The notes below the pieces were generated by a model, which saw only the letters and a list, made by a program, of their open reading frames with translations, searched no databases and had not been told where the DNA came from. DNA of 64,000 bases, taken from Ensifer canadensis (GTDB lineage Bacteria; Pseudomonadota; Alphaproteobacteria; Rhizobiales; Rhizobiaceae). The DNA lies in assembly GCF_017488845.2 (NCBI RefSeq), contig NZ_CP083370.1, positions 3,411,501-3,475,500 on the forward strand, in the 5' to 3' direction. This document shows positions 1 to 12,184 of this stretch, piece after piece. The position numbers were made by a program, and so were the translations under genes. Every line of letters starts with the position of its first letter. The stretch's first letter is position 1.

Positions 1-2711
1 TAGACATCGTCGATGCCGCGCTTCTCGCGCTCTTCGAGCAGATCGTAGTAGACCTTGCCGGAGCAGAGCACGACGCGGCGGATCTTCGAATCCTTCTGCA
101 GCTTGATCGGGCCGTCCTTGATGACCTCGGCGTCATCCCACAGCAGACGGTGGAACGAGCTTTCGCCGGCCATTTCCGACAGGCTCGAAACCGCACGCTT
201 GTGGCGCAGCAGCGACTTCGGCGTCATCAGGATCAGCGGCTTGCGGAAGTCGCGCTTCACCTGGCGGCGCAGGATGTGGAAGTAGTTCGCCGGCGTCGTG
301 ACGTTGGCGACCTGCATGTTGTCTTCCGCGCAGAGCTGCAGGAAGCGTTCGAGGCGGGCGGAGGAGTGCTCCGGACCCTGACCTTCATAGCCGTGCGGCA
401 GCAGGCAGACGAGGCCCGACATACGCAGCCACTTGCGTTCGCCCGACGAGACGAACTGGTCGAACACGACCTGTGCGCCGTTGGCGAAGTCGCCGAACTG
501 GGCTTCCCAGAGTGTCAGCGCGTTCGGACGGGCCAGCGAGTAGCCGTATTCGAAACCGAGCACGGCCTCTTCCGAAAGCATCGAGTTGATGACTTCGTAG
601 CGGGCCTGGGTCGGCGTGAGGTTGGCAAGCGGGATGTAACGGTCTTCGGTCTGCTGATCGTAGAGAACCGAGTGACGCTGCGAGAAGGTGCCGCGTTCGC
701 AGTCCTGGCCCGAAAGGCGGATCTTCGTGCCTTCCGTGACGAGCGTACCGAACGCAAGCGCTTCTGCCATCGCCCAGTCGATCCCCTCGCCGGTCGAAAC
801 CATGTTGGCGCGGTTTTCCATGAAGCGCTGGATCGTGCGGTGCGCATTGAAGCCGGCCGGGATCTCGGCGATCTTGCGGCCGATTTCCTTGAGCTGCTTC
901 ATCGGCACGGAGGTCTTGCCGCGACGCTGTTCGTCCTGGTTGTCGGCCGAACGCAGGCCCGACCAGACACCATCCAGCCAGTCGGCCTTGTTGGGCTTGT
1001 AGGACTGGCCAGCCTCGAACTCCTGCTCGAGATGGGCGCGCCAATCGGCCTTCATCTTCTCGACTTCGCCTTCGCTCATCAGGCCTTCGGCGACCAGGCG
1101 GTCGGAGTAGAGCTGGACGACGGTCTTGTGGGCGCGGATGACCTTGTACATCTTCGGCTGCGTGAACGCAGGCTCGTCGCCTTCGTTGTGACCGAAGCGG
1201 CGGTAGCAGAACATGTCGATGACGACAGGCTTGTGGAACTTCATCCGGAATTCGGTGGCGATCTTGGCAGCGTAGACGACCGCTTCCGGATCGTCGCCGT
1301 TGACGTGGAAGATCGGCGCCTCGATCATCTTGGCCACATCCGACGGATAGGGCGACGAACGCGAGAAGGCCGGGTTCGTGGTGAAGCCGATCTGGTTGTT
1401 GATGATGAAGTGGACCGTGCCGGCAACGCGGTGACCGCGCAGGCCGGACAGGCCGAGGATTTCGGCAATGACGCCTTGGCCGGCAAACGCCGCATCGCCG
1501 TGCAGCAAGAGCGGCATGACCTTTGAGCGTTCGCGCAACGGGATGATGTCGCCTTCGAACACTGTCGCCATCTGGTCCTGCTTGGCGCGGGCCTTGCCCA
1601 TGACGACAGGGTTGACGATTTCCAGGTGCGACGGGTTCGCCGTCAGCGACAGGTGAACCTTGTTGCCGTCGAATTCGCGGTCGGAGGAAGCGCCGAGGTG
1701 GTACTTCACGTCGCCCGAACCTTCGACGTCATCAGGAGCGTAGGAGCCGCCCTTGAATTCGTGGAAAATGGCGCGGTGCGGCTTTGCCATCACCTGGGAA
1801 AGCACGTTCAGGCGGCCGCGGTGGGCCATGCCGAGAACGATTTCCTTCAGGCCTTCCTGGCCGCCGCGCTTGATGATCTGCTCGAGCGCCGGAATGAGCG
1901 ATTCGCCGCCGTCGAGACCGAAGCGCTTGGTGCCCTTGTACTTGACGTCGATGAACTGCTCGAAGCCTTCCGACTCGATCAGCTTCTGCAGGATCGCCTT
2001 CTTGCCCTCGGGCGTGAACTCGACGCCCTTGTCCGGACCTTCGATGCGTTCCTGGATCCAGGCTTTCTCTTCCGGGTTTGACATGTGCATGAATTCGACG
2101 CCGATCGTCGAGCAATAAGTGCGCTCGAGGATTTCGACCATTTCGCGAATGCTCGCGTATTCGAGGCCGAGCACGTTGTCGATGAAGATCTTGCGGTCGA
2201 GATCCTTCTCCTCAAACCCGTAGTTCGAGGGCGAAAGCTCGTTGTAGTCATCGACCGGGGCAGCAAGGCCGAGCGGATCGAGCTTGGCATGCAGGTGGCC
2301 ACGCGCACGATAGGCGCGGATCATCATGATGGCGCGAACGGAATCGCGCGTCGCCTGATGGATATCTGCCGCGCTCACGGCGGTGCCGGTGACGGCAGCG
2401 GCTTCTTCCGCCTTCGCCTTGACCTTCTTCTCGATGACCTTTTCGACCCTACCCCAGTCGCCATCGAGCGCCGAGACGAGTTCGCCATTAGCGACGATCG
2501 GCCAGTTGGGCTTCTTCCAGGAGGCGCCCTTGGCGGCCTTCACCACGTCTTCCGGCTTGTCGGCCAGCGCCTTGAAGAAGGCCTGCCATTCAGCCGAGAC
2601 GGACGACGGATCCGTTTCGTAGCGTGCATAGAGCTGCTCGATATAGGCGGCGTTCGCGCCGTCCAGAAACGATGTGAGCTGGAATTGCTCGTTGGCCTCT
2701 TGCCTTGCCAT
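1..2711 (-). CDS. sucA: 2-oxoglutarate dehydrogenase E1 component (partial, C-terminus outside window)
   Basis: Thiamine-diphosphate E1 subunit of the 2-oxoglutarate dehydrogenase complex, decarboxylating 2-oxoglutarate and passing the succinyl group to lipoyl-E2. 903 codons lie in the window; the family is near 990-1000 residues, so roughly the last 90 are missing at the left edge. Visible landmarks are the N-terminal MARQEANEQFQLTSFL, the HRGRLNVL motif near residue 300, and the cofactor motif GDAAFAGQG near 404 with FIINNQIGF near 437. It is the fourth gene of the mdh-sucCDA operon; sucB would be expected beyond position 1. The start ATG at 2711 has only a weak ribosome site, and the gene sits 270 bp after sucD behind a repeat and a stem-loop. 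Confidence 0.97.
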   Translation of the reverse strand, partial: MARQEANEQFQLTSFLDGANAAYIEQLYARYETDPSSVSAEWQAFFKALADKPEDVVKAAKGASWKKPNWPIVANGELVSALDGDWGRVEKVIEKKVKAKAEEAAAVTGTAVSAADIHQATRDSVRAIMMIRAYRARGHLHAKLDPLGLAAPVDDYNELSPSNYGFEEKDLDRKIFIDNVLGLEYASIREMVEILERTYCSTIGVEFMHMSNPEEKAWIQERIEGPDKGVEFTPEGKKAILQKLIESEGFEQFIDVKYKGTKRFGLDGGESLIPALEQIIKRGGQEGLKEIVLGMAHRGRLNVLSQVMAKPHRAIFHEFKGGSYAPDDVEGSGDVKYHLGASSDREFDGNKVHLSLTANPSHLEIVNPVVMGKARAKQDQMATVFEGDIIPLRERSKVMPLLLHGDAAFAGQGVIAEILGLSGLRGHRVAGTVHFIINNQIGFTTNPAFSRSSPYPSDVAKMIEAPIFHVNGDDPEAVVYAAKIATEFRMKFHKPVVIDMFCYRRFGHNEGDEPAFTQPKMYKVIRAHKTVVQLYSDRLVAEGLMSEGEVEKMKADWRAHLEQEFEAGQSYKPNKADWLDGVWSGLRSADNQDEQRRGKTSVPMKQLKEIGRKIAEIPAGFNAHRTIQRFMENRANMVSTGEGIDWAMAEALAFGTLVTEGTKIRLSGQDCERGTFSQRHSVLYDQQTEDRYIPLANLTPTQARYEVINSMLSEEAVLGFEYGYSLARPNALTLWEAQFGDFANGAQVVFDQFVSSGERKWLRMSGLVCLLPHGYEGQGPEHSSARLERFLQLCAEDNMQVANVTTPANYFHILRRQVKRDFRKPLILMTPKSLLRHKRAVSSLSEMAGESSFHRLLWDDAEVIKDGPIKLQKDSKIRRVVLCSGKVYYDLLEEREKRGIDDV

Positions 2712-2820
2712 GGGTTCTCGCGGACGTTTTGGTCCGCCTCCTGACTTAAGTTGGGATGCCGGGTTTTCCCGGTCGTTCATCATTGTCAGACGCATCCAGT
2801 GCGCCCTGCTTTTGGGTCCT

Positions 2821-2928
2821 TGCAGCGCCGTGCGTCGATCAGGACGCGCGAAGGGCGCTGTAACACTTTCAACCTGCTGCATGATCTTGTCCTTAAATCG
2901 ATGCCGACCGAAGGACTTGTGCAGGCAG
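2821..2928. repeat. RIME-like palindromic intergenic repeat, copy 1 (diverged)
   Basis: About 107 bp sharing the order of blocks seen in five other copies in this window: a GCGTC...GACGCGC hairpin, a conserved CGCTGTAaCaCTTT core, then CTGCATG...TCCTTAAATCG and a closing GTGCAG. It is located inside the operon between sucD and sucA. The size and intergenic location match the rhizobial intergenic mosaic elements (RIME); the family name is recalled and was not checked by alignment. Confidence 0.7.
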
Positions 2929-2932
2929 TGCG

Positions 2933-2969
2933 GTCATCGGGGCCGGCTTTGATGGCCGGCCCCGATGAC
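2933..2969 (-). promoter_or_regulatory. Perfect 15-bp stem-loop between sucD and sucA
   Basis: Bases 2933-2947 pair perfectly with 2955-2969 around a 7-base loop, starting 12 bp past the sucD stop. There is no T-run on the minus-strand side, so it is not a canonical intrinsic terminator. It may stabilise the upstream mdh-sucCD message, act as a processing site, or lower read-through into sucA. Confidence 0.6.
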
Positions 2970-2981
2970 GCAATTCTGAGG

Positions 2982-3884
2982 TCAGCCCTTGAGGACTTCG
3001 ACCAGCGTCTTGCCGAGGCGAGCCGGCGATGGCGACACGCGGATGCCTGCCGATTCCATCGCAGCGATCTTGGATTCCGCATCGCCCTTGCCGCCGGAAA
3101 CGACGGCACCGGCGTGACCCATGGTGCGGCCCTTCGGCGCGGTACGGCCCGCGATGAAGCCGGCCATCGGCTTCTTGCGACCCTTGTTGGCCTCGTCGAT
3201 GAGGAACTGCGCCGCATCCTCTTCGGCCGAGCCGCCGATTTCGCCGATCATGATGATCGAGGTCGTGGCCTCGTCGGCGAGGAACATCTCGAGCACGTCG
3301 ATGAACTCGGTGCCCTTGACCGGGTCGCCGCCGATGCCGACGGCCGTCGTCTGGCCGAGGCCTTCGTTGGAGGTCTGGAACACGGCTTCATAGGTCAGCG
3401 TACCGGAGCGCGAGACGATGCCAACCGAACCCTTGCGGAAGATCGAGCCCGGCATGATGCCGATCTTGCATTCTTCCGGCGTCAGGATACCGGGGCAGTT
3501 CGGGCCGAGCAGGCGCGACTTGGAGCGGTCGAGACGAGCCTTGACGCGCACCATGTCGGCAACCGGGATGCCTTCGGTAATGCAGGTGATGAACGGGATT
3601 TCCGCATCGATCGCCTCGATGATCGCGTCCGCGGCGCCTGCCGGCGGAACATAGATCACGGATGCGTCCGCACCGGTCTTCTCACGGCCTTCGGCAACCG
3701 ACGCGAAGATCGGCAGGGTTTCGCCCTTGGAACCGGTCCAGGTTTCGCCACCCTTCTTCGGGTGAATGCCGCCGACCATCTGCGTGCCATAGTAGGCAAG
3801 CGCCTGTTCGGTATGGAAGGTGCCGGTCTTGCCGGTCAGGCCCTGAACGAGGACCTTGGTGTTCTTGTTAACGAGAATCGACAT
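2982..3884 (-). CDS. sucD: Succinate-CoA ligase alpha subunit
   Basis: Alpha subunit of succinyl-CoA synthetase, which makes succinate, CoA and a nucleoside triphosphate from succinyl-CoA in the TCA cycle. The 300-residue protein has the family length. It shows the CoA-binding Rossmann loop [12 protein letters not shown] near residues 13-24 and the phosphohistidine motif GHAGAVVSG with H257. It lies 17 bp downstream of sucC on the same strand, and GAAGGACC precedes its ATG, as expected for co-translation with the beta subunit. Nothing unusual is seen in the coding sequence; the odd part is the hairpin just past its stop. Confidence 0.98.
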   Translation of the reverse strand: MSILVNKNTKVLVQGLTGKTGTFHTEQALAYYGTQMVGGIHPKKGGETWTGSKGETLPIFASVAEGREKTGADASVIYVPPAGAADAIIEAIDAEIPFITCITEGIPVADMVRVKARLDRSKSRLLGPNCPGILTPEECKIGIMPGSIFRKGSVGIVSRSGTLTYEAVFQTSNEGLGQTTAVGIGGDPVKGTEFIDVLEMFLADEATTSIIMIGEIGGSAEEDAAQFLIDEANKGRKKPMAGFIAGRTAPKGRTMGHAGAVVSGGKGDAESKIAAMESAGIRVSPSPARLGKTLVEVLKG

Positions 3885-3901
3885 GAGGTCTGGTCCTTCA
3901 G

Positions 3902-5095
<1,194 letters not shown>

Positions 5096-5205
5096 GGTGT
5101 TTTTCCTGTCTGGAGCATTTTGCAGGCGGGGGAAATACCCGCCCGCGAAAATGCGGCAAAAACAAAAGGTCGAGCGAATGCAGGCATCCGCTCAACGGGA
5201 CGCGA

Positions 5206-6354
<1,149 letters not shown>

Positions 6355-7509
6355 TCACGAAACCGCAATATTTTCAGGATGTTCTGCCGCATATTCCGCG
6401 CTCTGCATCTCGATCAGCCGCGAAACGGTCCGGTCGAACTCGAAGCCTTCCGTGCCCTTCTTCAGCGTCAAAAGGTTCTGCGGTTCGGCAGCGGCCGAGG
6501 CAAAGAGGCGGGCGCCGTTGTCGTAGAGCGTGTCGACCAGCAGGATGAAGCGCTTGGTTTCGTTGCGCACATGCGGCCCGAGATGCGGCACGTGATCGAC
6601 GAAGAGGGTGGAATAGCGCTCGAGGATCGCAAGATAGTCGGCAGCACCGAGCGGCTGCTGGCAAAGGTCGGTGAAGCTGAAACGGGCCGCCTTTCCGGCT
6701 GCTGCCGGCACCGGAATCTTGCGGCCCTTGCGCGGCACCTCGGCGGGCGCGACGGCGGCCCCTGCCGTTTGCCTGTTCCAGGCCTGCGCCATCGCCGCGT
6801 CGGCCTCGGGTCCGAGCGGTGAGATCCACACCGGGCTGCCGTCCGTCTTCATCAGGCGGTAGTCGGTATCGGTGTCGAGCGAGATGATCTCGGCATTCGC
6901 CTTCAGGAGATCGATGAACGGCAGGAAGAGCCCGCGATTGAGACCGTCGCGGTAGAGATTGTCAGGCGCCACATTGGAGGTTGCGATCAACACGCAGCCC
7001 TTGGCGAAGAGTTCGCTGAAAAGCCGGGCGAGGATCATCGCATCGGCAATGTCTGTCACCGTGAATTCGTCGAAGCAGAGGAGCCGCGCCTCGCCGAAGA
7101 GGTCGGAGGCAACCGGCGGAATGGGATCGGCCTGCTTCGTCTCGCCGTTCTTCAGCTTCTGGCGGTGCCTGTAGATCCGCTCATGCACGTCGGCCATGAA
7201 CTCGTGAAAATGCGCCCGGCGCTTGCGCTGGATCGGCACCGCCTCGAAGAACATGTCCATCAGCATGGTCTTGCCGCGACCGACACCGCCATGGATGTAG
7301 AGCCCCTTGACCGGGGGATGATCCTTCTTGCGCGAGGCAAAGAGCCAGCCGAGCGCATTGGTCTTGCGCGATGGCCTGCTTGCCAGGAGCTCGGCCGAAA
7401 GATGATCGAATCGCCGGGCGATCGCGAACTGGGCCGGATCGCGTTTTCGCTCGCCGCTCTGAACGAGTGTTTCGAGCTTGCGGTAGATGCTGTCGTCAGG
7501 ATTGAGCAC
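6355..7509 (-). CDS. zapE: Cell division ATPase ZapE (AFG1-like)
   Basis: AFG1/ZapE-family P-loop ATPase, 384 residues. In Escherichia coli ZapE acts at the Z-ring; mitochondrial AFG1 helps with membrane protein turnover. It contains Walker A GGVGRGKT at residues 74-81, Walker B LLCFDEFTVTD around 137-147, and the family feature FHEFMADVHERIYRHR. Translation begins at GTG (7509) with only a moderate ribosome site. It lies just upstream of mdh, as remembered for other rhizobia, but is separated from it by the AT-rich region and is probably its own unit. Confidence 0.93.
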   Translation of the reverse strand: MLNPDDSIYRKLETLVQSGERKRDPAQFAIARRFDHLSAELLASRPSRKTNALGWLFASRKKDHPPVKGLYIHGGVGRGKTMLMDMFFEAVPIQRKRRAHFHEFMADVHERIYRHRQKLKNGETKQADPIPPVASDLFGEARLLCFDEFTVTDIADAMILARLFSELFAKGCVLIATSNVAPDNLYRDGLNRGLFLPFIDLLKANAEIISLDTDTDYRLMKTDGSPVWISPLGPEADAAMAQAWNRQTAGAAVAPAEVPRKGRKIPVPAAAGKAARFSFTDLCQQPLGAADYLAILERYSTLFVDHVPHLGPHVRNETKRFILLVDTLYDNGARLFASAAAEPQNLLTLKKGTEGFEFDRTVSRLIEMQSAEYAAEHPENIAVS

Positions 7510-7539
7510 GTCTCACCCGAGGTGGACCGGAAAACAAGA

Positions 7540-7560
7540 AGCCCGGCGATTAGCCGGGCT
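7540..7560 (-). terminator. Intrinsic terminator after the Omp19-like gene
   Basis: AGCCCGGC (7540-7547) pairs with GCCGGGCT (7553-7560) over a 5-base loop. On the minus strand it is followed by CTTCTTGTTTTCC, so it ends the lipoprotein transcript before zapE. Confidence 0.8.
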
Positions 7561-7571
7561 GGACCAGGTCA

Positions 7572-8111
7572 TTAGCGGCTGAGGCTGACCGGCTGGCCGC
7601 CATTGGTGGAGCCGTCGAAGCGCGCATCGGCCGTCTTGTAAAGGCGAGCGATGGCGTTGCCGGTGCGGTCCTTGAGGACGACCTGCTTGCCGGCCACTTC
7701 CCAGGAACCCATAGCCGTCAGCTCGCCGGCGCAACCACGCGTGCCGCCGCGCGAACCGCTGCCGAGGTTGGTCAGCGTCAGGAACATGTCGCAGGAGCTG
7801 CCGGCGCTCGAAACGCGCCAGTTGCCGACCATCGATTCCTTGGTCACATCGAGCGCGTTGGTGGCTGCTGCTACCTGGGTACCAGGTTGAGCGGCACCGG
7901 CCATTGCCGTTCCCGCCGTCGGTGCAGCCGGGAATTGTGACGTGTTGCCGGTGGGATCAGGGAGTTGGTTCGACGAGACCGACGGTACGGGCTGGGCCTG
8001 GAGGGGAGCAGGTGAAGAATCCTGGGAGCTGAAGCCACCCATGGATGTCCGCTGGCATCCGGTCAGCGCAAGCACAACCGCCAGCCCCGCCGCCGCATGA
8101 ATAACCCGCAT
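7572..8111 (-). CDS. Omp19-like outer membrane lipoprotein (protease inhibitor Inh/AprI fold)
   Basis: A 179-residue lipoprotein. The signal peptide [19 protein letters not shown] ends in the lipobox LTGC with Cys19. It is followed by a Ser/Pro/Gln-rich linker and a C-terminal AprI/Inh-type domain containing one disulfide-capable Cys pair and ending [17 protein letters not shown]. That ending closely resembles my recollection of Brucella Omp19 (GRFDGQTTGGQAVTLSR), a lipoprotein that inhibits proteases. The ATG at 8111 has GGGAG upstream and is preferred over a start 72 bp earlier that would destroy the signal peptide. Function as an envelope protease inhibitor is by homology only. Confidence 0.85.
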   Translation of the reverse strand: MRVIHAAAGLAVVLALTGCQRTSMGGFSSQDSSPAPLQAQPVPSVSSNQLPDPTGNTSQFPAAPTAGTAMAGAAQPGTQVAAATNALDVTKESMVGNWRVSSAGSSCDMFLTLTNLGSGSRGGTRGCAGELTAMGSWEVAGKQVVLKDRTGNAIARLYKTADARFDGSTNGGQPVSLSR

Positions 8112-8442
8112 ATCTTTACTCCCGATGTGTTCCGCGAACCATGATGCAACGCGATAATATAGGCCGAAATACAGCAAATCCACCTGTCAAATCAAGGGAC
8201 GACGATTCATGTCTACCTGTTGCAGGATTGAAACGTCTGCGCGAACGGGACAATGACGACTTCTGGCCCGGCAGCATGTTGCTTCAGGTGACCGAAATGA
8301 CTGTCTTGCGCCGGCACAATCAACGATTGCCGGACGGACAAACAAGGCCGTTCGAGGAAGCTCCTTCACCCGGCGAAGAAAAAACGCAAACGGCGGGCAC
8401 AGGGCCCGCCGCAACATGCGATAGCGCGTCGATTACCTCGGA
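8112..8442. other. 331-bp intergenic region between sdhB and the lipoprotein gene
   Basis: Holds the sdh terminator at its right end and presumably the lipoprotein promoter at its left. Reading frames crossing it on the plus strand run into sdhB antisense and have no family features; no further gene is called. Confidence 0.5.
8391..8411 (-). terminator. Intrinsic terminator of the sdhCDAB operon
   Basis: CGGCGGGC (8391-8398) pairs with GCCCGCCG (8404-8411) around ACAGG. On the minus strand it is followed by TTTGCGTTTTTTC, located about 30 bp past the sdhB stop. Confidence 0.85.
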
Positions 8443-9222
8443 TCAGACCCGACGCTCGACCAGCATCTTCTTGATCTCGCCGATCGCCTTGGCCGGGTTG
8501 AGACCCTTCGGACAGGCCTGCGCGCAGTTCATGATCGTGTGGCAGCGATAGAGGCGGAACGGATCCTCGAGATTGTCGAGGCGCTCGCCGGTCGCTTCAT
8601 CGCGGCTGTCGATCAGCCAGCGATAGGCCTGCAGCAGAACAGCCGGACCGAGGTAACGGTCGCCGTTCCACCAATAGCTCGGACAGGAGGTCGAGCAGCA
8701 GGCGCACAGGATACATTCGTAGAGGCCGTCGAGCTTCAGACGGTCCTCATGGCTCTGCTTCCATTCCTTGGCCGGCGTCGGCGTGACCGTCTTCAGCCAG
8801 GGCTCGATCGAGCGGTGCTGGGCATAGAAGTGGGTGAGATCCGGCACCAGGTCCTTGACCACGGGCATATGCGGCAGCGGATAGACCTTCACCGTGCCGT
8901 TGACCTCATCCATGCCCTTGGTGCAGGCAAGCGTGTTGGTGCCGTCGATGTTCATCGCGCAGGAGCCGCAGATGCCTTCGCGGCAGGAGCGGCGCAGCGT
9001 CAGTGTCGGATCGATCTTGTTCTTGATGTAGAGCAGACCGTCGAGCACCATCGGGCCGCAATCGTCGATATCGATATAGAAGGTATCGATGCGCGGATTG
9101 GCGCCGTCATCCGGGTTCCAGCGGTAGATGCGGTATTCGCGAACATTGGTCGCGCCTTCCGGCTTCGGCCAGACCTTGCCTTCGGTCATCTGCGAGTTCT
9201 TGGGGAGAGCGAGTTCAACCAT
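8443..9222 (-). CDS. sdhB: Succinate dehydrogenase iron-sulfur subunit
   Basis: Iron-sulfur subunit of respiratory complex II, passing electrons from the SdhA flavin to quinone at the membrane. 259 residues. The [2Fe-2S] ligands are C80, C85, C88 and C100 (CREGICGSC...LAC). The [4Fe-4S] and [3Fe-4S] clusters are bound by the [15 protein letters not shown] and [15 protein letters not shown] motifs. It is the last gene of sdhCDAB, 18 bp after sdhA, and is followed by a strong terminator. All cluster ligands are intact. Confidence 0.98.
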   Translation of the reverse strand: MVELALPKNSQMTEGKVWPKPEGATNVREYRIYRWNPDDGANPRIDTFYIDIDDCGPMVLDGLLYIKNKIDPTLTLRRSCREGICGSCAMNIDGTNTLACTKGMDEVNGTVKVYPLPHMPVVKDLVPDLTHFYAQHRSIEPWLKTVTPTPAKEWKQSHEDRLKLDGLYECILCACCSTSCPSYWWNGDRYLGPAVLLQAYRWLIDSRDEATGERLDNLEDPFRLYRCHTIMNCAQACPKGLNPAKAIGEIKKMLVERRV

Positions 9223-9240
9223 GTGCCTAATTCCTCAAGA

Positions 9241-11082
9241 TCAGTAGACGCGAGCCTTGGGCTCGATCTTTTTCGGATCGATGCCTTCGGCGATCAGGTC
9301 GGTATGAACAGGGCGATAGTCGAGCTTGACGTCGCCGGCCTCGTTGACCCAAGCGAGCGTGTGCTTGCGCCAGTTGACGTCGTCACGGCCGCCAAGCGCC
9401 CCGCCGGTATAGTCTTCGCGGGCGTGCGAGCCACGGCTCTCCTTGCGCGCTTCGGCGCCATAGATCGTGGTGATGGCGTTGGCCATCAGGTTCTGCAGTT
9501 CCAGCGTCTCGACGAGATCGGAGTTCCAGATCATCGACCGGTCCGTGACCTTGACGTCGGGCAGTTCCTTCCAGATCGCCGAGATGCGCTTGCAGCCCGA
9601 TTCCAGCGATTCCTGCGTGCGGAACACGGCCGCATCTTCCTGCATGGCGCGCTGCATCTTTTCGCGCAGCACCGCCGTCGGCGTCGAGCCGTTGGCGAAA
9701 CGCTGGGCGTCGAAGCGGGCCATGATCTTGTCGCAGGCGGCAACGTTGATCGCCGGGATCGCTTCGTTGCGGTCGATGACCTGGCCGGCGCGGATGGCGG
9801 CGGCGCGGCCGAAGACCACCAGGTCGATCAGCGAGTTGGAGCCGAGACGGTTGGCACCGTGCACCGAGGCGCAGCCGGCCTCGCCCACGGCCATCAGGCC
9901 GGGCGCGGTGCGCTCCGGGTTCTGGCTGTCGGCGTTCAAGACTTCGCCCCAGTAGTTGGTCGGCACGCCGCCCATGTTGTAATGCACGGTCGGCAGGACC
10001 GGGATCGGCTCGCGGGTCACATCGACGCCGGCGAAGATCTTTGCCGATTCCGAGATACCGGGCAGGCGTTCGTGCAGCACGGCCGGATCGAGATGGTCGA
10101 GATGCAGGAAGATGTGATCCTTGTTCTTGCCGACGCCGCGGCCTTCACGGATTTCCATCGTCATGCAGCGCGAAACGACGTCGCGCGAAGCAAGGTCCTT
10201 GGCCGACGGCGCATAGCGCTCCATGAAGCGCTCGCCTTCGGAGTTGACGAGATAGCCGCCTTCGCCGCGCGCACCCTCGGTGATCAGGCAGCCTGCGCCG
10301 TAGATGCCGGTCGGGTGGAACTGGACGAATTCCATGTCCTGCAGCGGCAGGCCGGCGCGTGCGATCATGCCGCCGCCGTCACCGGTGCAGGTATGAGCGG
10401 AGGTTGCCGAGAAGTAGGCGCGGCCGTAACCACCGGTCGCAAGCACCACCATCTTGGCGGAGAAGCGGTGGATGGTGCCGTCGTCGAGGTTCCAGGCGAC
10501 GACGCCGGTGCAGCGGCCGTCGTCCGACATGATCAGGTCGAGCGCAAAATACTCGATGAAGAACTCGGCGTTGTTGCGCAGCGCCTGGCCATAGAGCGTG
10601 TGCAGGATGGCGTGACCGGTGCGGTCGGCGGCAGCGCAGGTGCGCTGCACCGGCGGGCCTTCGCCATAGTTCTGCATGTGGCCGCCGAACGGCCGCTGGT
10701 AGATCTTGCCTTCCTCGTTGCGCGAGAAGGGCACACCGTAGTGCTCGAGCTCATAGACCGCCTTCGGCGCTTCCATGGCGAGATACTGCATGGCGTCGAC
10801 GTCGCCGAGCCAGTCGGAGCCCTTGACGGTGTCGTAGAGGTGCCACTGCCAGCTGTCCGGCGTCATGTTCTGCAGCGAGGCGGCGATGCCGCCCTGGGCG
10901 GCAACCGTGTGCGAGCGTGTCGGGAAGACCTTGGTGATGCAGGCCGTCTTCAGGCCCTGCTCCGCCATGCCCAGCGTGGCGCGCAGGCCGGCGCCGCCGG
11001 CGCCAACGACGACGACGTCGAAGGCGTGGTCGACATACTGGTAGGCCTTGCCGTTTGCAGCGGGTGAACTGTTCGATGCCAT
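9241..11082 (-). CDS. sdhA: Succinate dehydrogenase flavoprotein subunit
   Basis: Catalytic subunit of complex II that oxidises succinate to fumarate with covalently bound FAD. 613 residues. The dinucleotide motif [11 protein letters not shown] is at residues 23-33; H58 in [10 protein letters not shown] is the expected FAD-linking histidine. The start at 11082 ([16 protein letters not shown]) follows AGGGTAA and avoids overlap with sdhD, so it is preferred over an in-frame start 18 bp upstream. The ATG lies 7 bp after the sdhD stop, consistent with tight translational coupling. Confidence 0.97.
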   Translation of the reverse strand: MASNSSPAANGKAYQYVDHAFDVVVVGAGGAGLRATLGMAEQGLKTACITKVFPTRSHTVAAQGGIAASLQNMTPDSWQWHLYDTVKGSDWLGDVDAMQYLAMEAPKAVYELEHYGVPFSRNEEGKIYQRPFGGHMQNYGEGPPVQRTCAAADRTGHAILHTLYGQALRNNAEFFIEYFALDLIMSDDGRCTGVVAWNLDDGTIHRFSAKMVVLATGGYGRAYFSATSAHTCTGDGGGMIARAGLPLQDMEFVQFHPTGIYGAGCLITEGARGEGGYLVNSEGERFMERYAPSAKDLASRDVVSRCMTMEIREGRGVGKNKDHIFLHLDHLDPAVLHERLPGISESAKIFAGVDVTREPIPVLPTVHYNMGGVPTNYWGEVLNADSQNPERTAPGLMAVGEAGCASVHGANRLGSNSLIDLVVFGRAAAIRAGQVIDRNEAIPAINVAACDKIMARFDAQRFANGSTPTAVLREKMQRAMQEDAAVFRTQESLESGCKRISAIWKELPDVKVTDRSMIWNSDLVETLELQNLMANAITTIYGAEARKESRGSHAREDYTGGALGGRDDVNWRKHTLAWVNEAGDVKLDYRPVHTDLIAEGIDPKKIEPKARVY

Positions 11083-11089
11083 GACGAAA

Positions 11090-11470
11090 TTACCCTGCAA
11101 AAGCGATCTTCAGGATGGCGAAAAGACAGAGCCCGCCAACCACGATCGCGAAAAATGTGTTGAGCATGAGAAGGGCGATCTTCGCGCCTTCACCGTGCAC
11201 GTAATCCTCGATGATCACCTGCATGCCGAGCTTCATGTGGATCAGTCCCGAAAGCAGGACCAGGCCCATGACCACGGCGACGAAGGGGTTCGAAAGGGCC
11301 GAAACGACCTCCGCATGGGGAGCGCCGGCATAACGAACGAGGAAGATGACGAAGAAGATCAAGAGCGGAACGTTGGCGACTGCCGTGACGCGCTGGCGCC
11401 AGAAGTGGTCAGTGCCTTCCTTGGCGGAGCCGTAGCCGCGGACCTTGCTGAGAGGTGTGCGCATGTTCAT
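11090..11470 (-). CDS. sdhD: Succinate dehydrogenase membrane anchor subunit
   Basis: Small membrane subunit of complex II that, with SdhC, binds heme b and ubiquinone. 126 residues with three hydrophobic segments, roughly 33-50, 61-80 and 98-122. The stretch [21 protein letters not shown] holds the conserved His and Asp/Tyr expected near the heme and quinone sites. The gene sits 12 bp downstream of sdhC and 7 bp upstream of sdhA. Assignment to SdhD rather than SdhC follows from gene order and the missing SdhC motif HRxTG. Confidence 0.94.
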   Translation of the reverse strand: MNMRTPLSKVRGYGSAKEGTDHFWRQRVTAVANVPLLIFFVIFLVRYAGAPHAEVVSALSNPFVAVVMGLVLLSGLIHMKLGMQVIIEDYVHGEGAKIALLMLNTFFAIVVGGLCLFAILKIAFAG

Positions 11471-11482
11471 GGTCCTGTCCCC

Positions 11483-11878
11483 TCAGTACCGCACGAGATA
11501 GCCGACCACCCAGATCAGCACGGTAAGCGCTACCGACCCGACGATCGTTGCCTTGGCCAGCTTGGTGGCGAAGTGCTTCTCGTAGCCGTAGCCGAGGTCC
11601 CACGTGAAGTGGCGCAGGCCGCCGAGCATATGGTGCACCAGCGCCCAAGTGTAGCCGAAGAGCACCAGCTTGCCGAGAAGCGTGCCGAACAGCCAGCTGA
11701 CCCAGTCGTAGTACGCTTCGCCGGACGCGGCGGCGATCAGCCACCAGGCAACGAGGATGGTGCCGAAGTAGAGCGCGCCGCCGGTAATGCGGTGCACAAT
11801 GGACATCACCATTGTCGGGATAGGCTTATAGATTTGAAGATGCGGCGACAGCGGCCGGCTTCTTGTGACATCCGTCAT
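11483..11878 (-). CDS. sdhC: Succinate dehydrogenase cytochrome b556 subunit
   Basis: Cytochrome b subunit of complex II, 131 residues, with three membrane segments. It shows the PROSITE-type motifs of SdhC: RPLSPHLQIYKP near the N-terminus, SIVHRITGGALYFG near residues 30-43, and HHMLGGLRHFTWD near 83-95, whose His is the heme ligand candidate. It is the first gene of sdhCDAB; ATG at 11878. The 306-bp gap upstream holds the promoter and separates it from a divergent plus-strand gene. Confidence 0.96.
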   Translation of the reverse strand: MTDVTRSRPLSPHLQIYKPIPTMVMSIVHRITGGALYFGTILVAWWLIAAASGEAYYDWVSWLFGTLLGKLVLFGYTWALVHHMLGGLRHFTWDLGYGYEKHFATKLAKATIVGSVALTVLIWVVGYLVRY

Positions 11879-12184
11879 CGGAACCTCACGGAAATGCCCG
11901 GATTCACGCCCAAAAAGTGGACGATTTTAGTCCGGTATCGCACCTGATTGTGCGCAATTCAGTCCTTCGGACCTTTAATCACCATATTGCTTAACGACAA
12001 GTGTGTTTGCAGTGCAAAATCAATTTAATCGATTAGACGAAAAGCGGCATTTTCAGGTCCGACCGAGACGTGGCGCCCAGTTAACGATACGGGCGAAAAC
12101 CATAACCAAATCCGTGACTTTCCAGCGGAATTGCCCCAGAGTGCGGTTAACGATTTGTTAAGCGTTTTGCGGAGGACGGACAGA
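11879..12184. promoter_or_regulatory. Divergent intergenic region, sdhC / secreted protein gene
   Basis: 306 bp with no gene. The central part (about 11970-12050) is A/T-rich and includes TCAATTTAATCGATTAGA. It should contain the promoters of both sdhCDAB (minus) and the plus-strand gene at 12185, whose GGAGGA ribosome site is at its right edge. Confidence 0.5.

Noticed and set aside
385..1044. Long open frames antisense to sucA and to most other genes
   Set aside because: High GC keeps noncoding frames open. They lack ribosome sites and families, and the sense frame is a known protein in each case.
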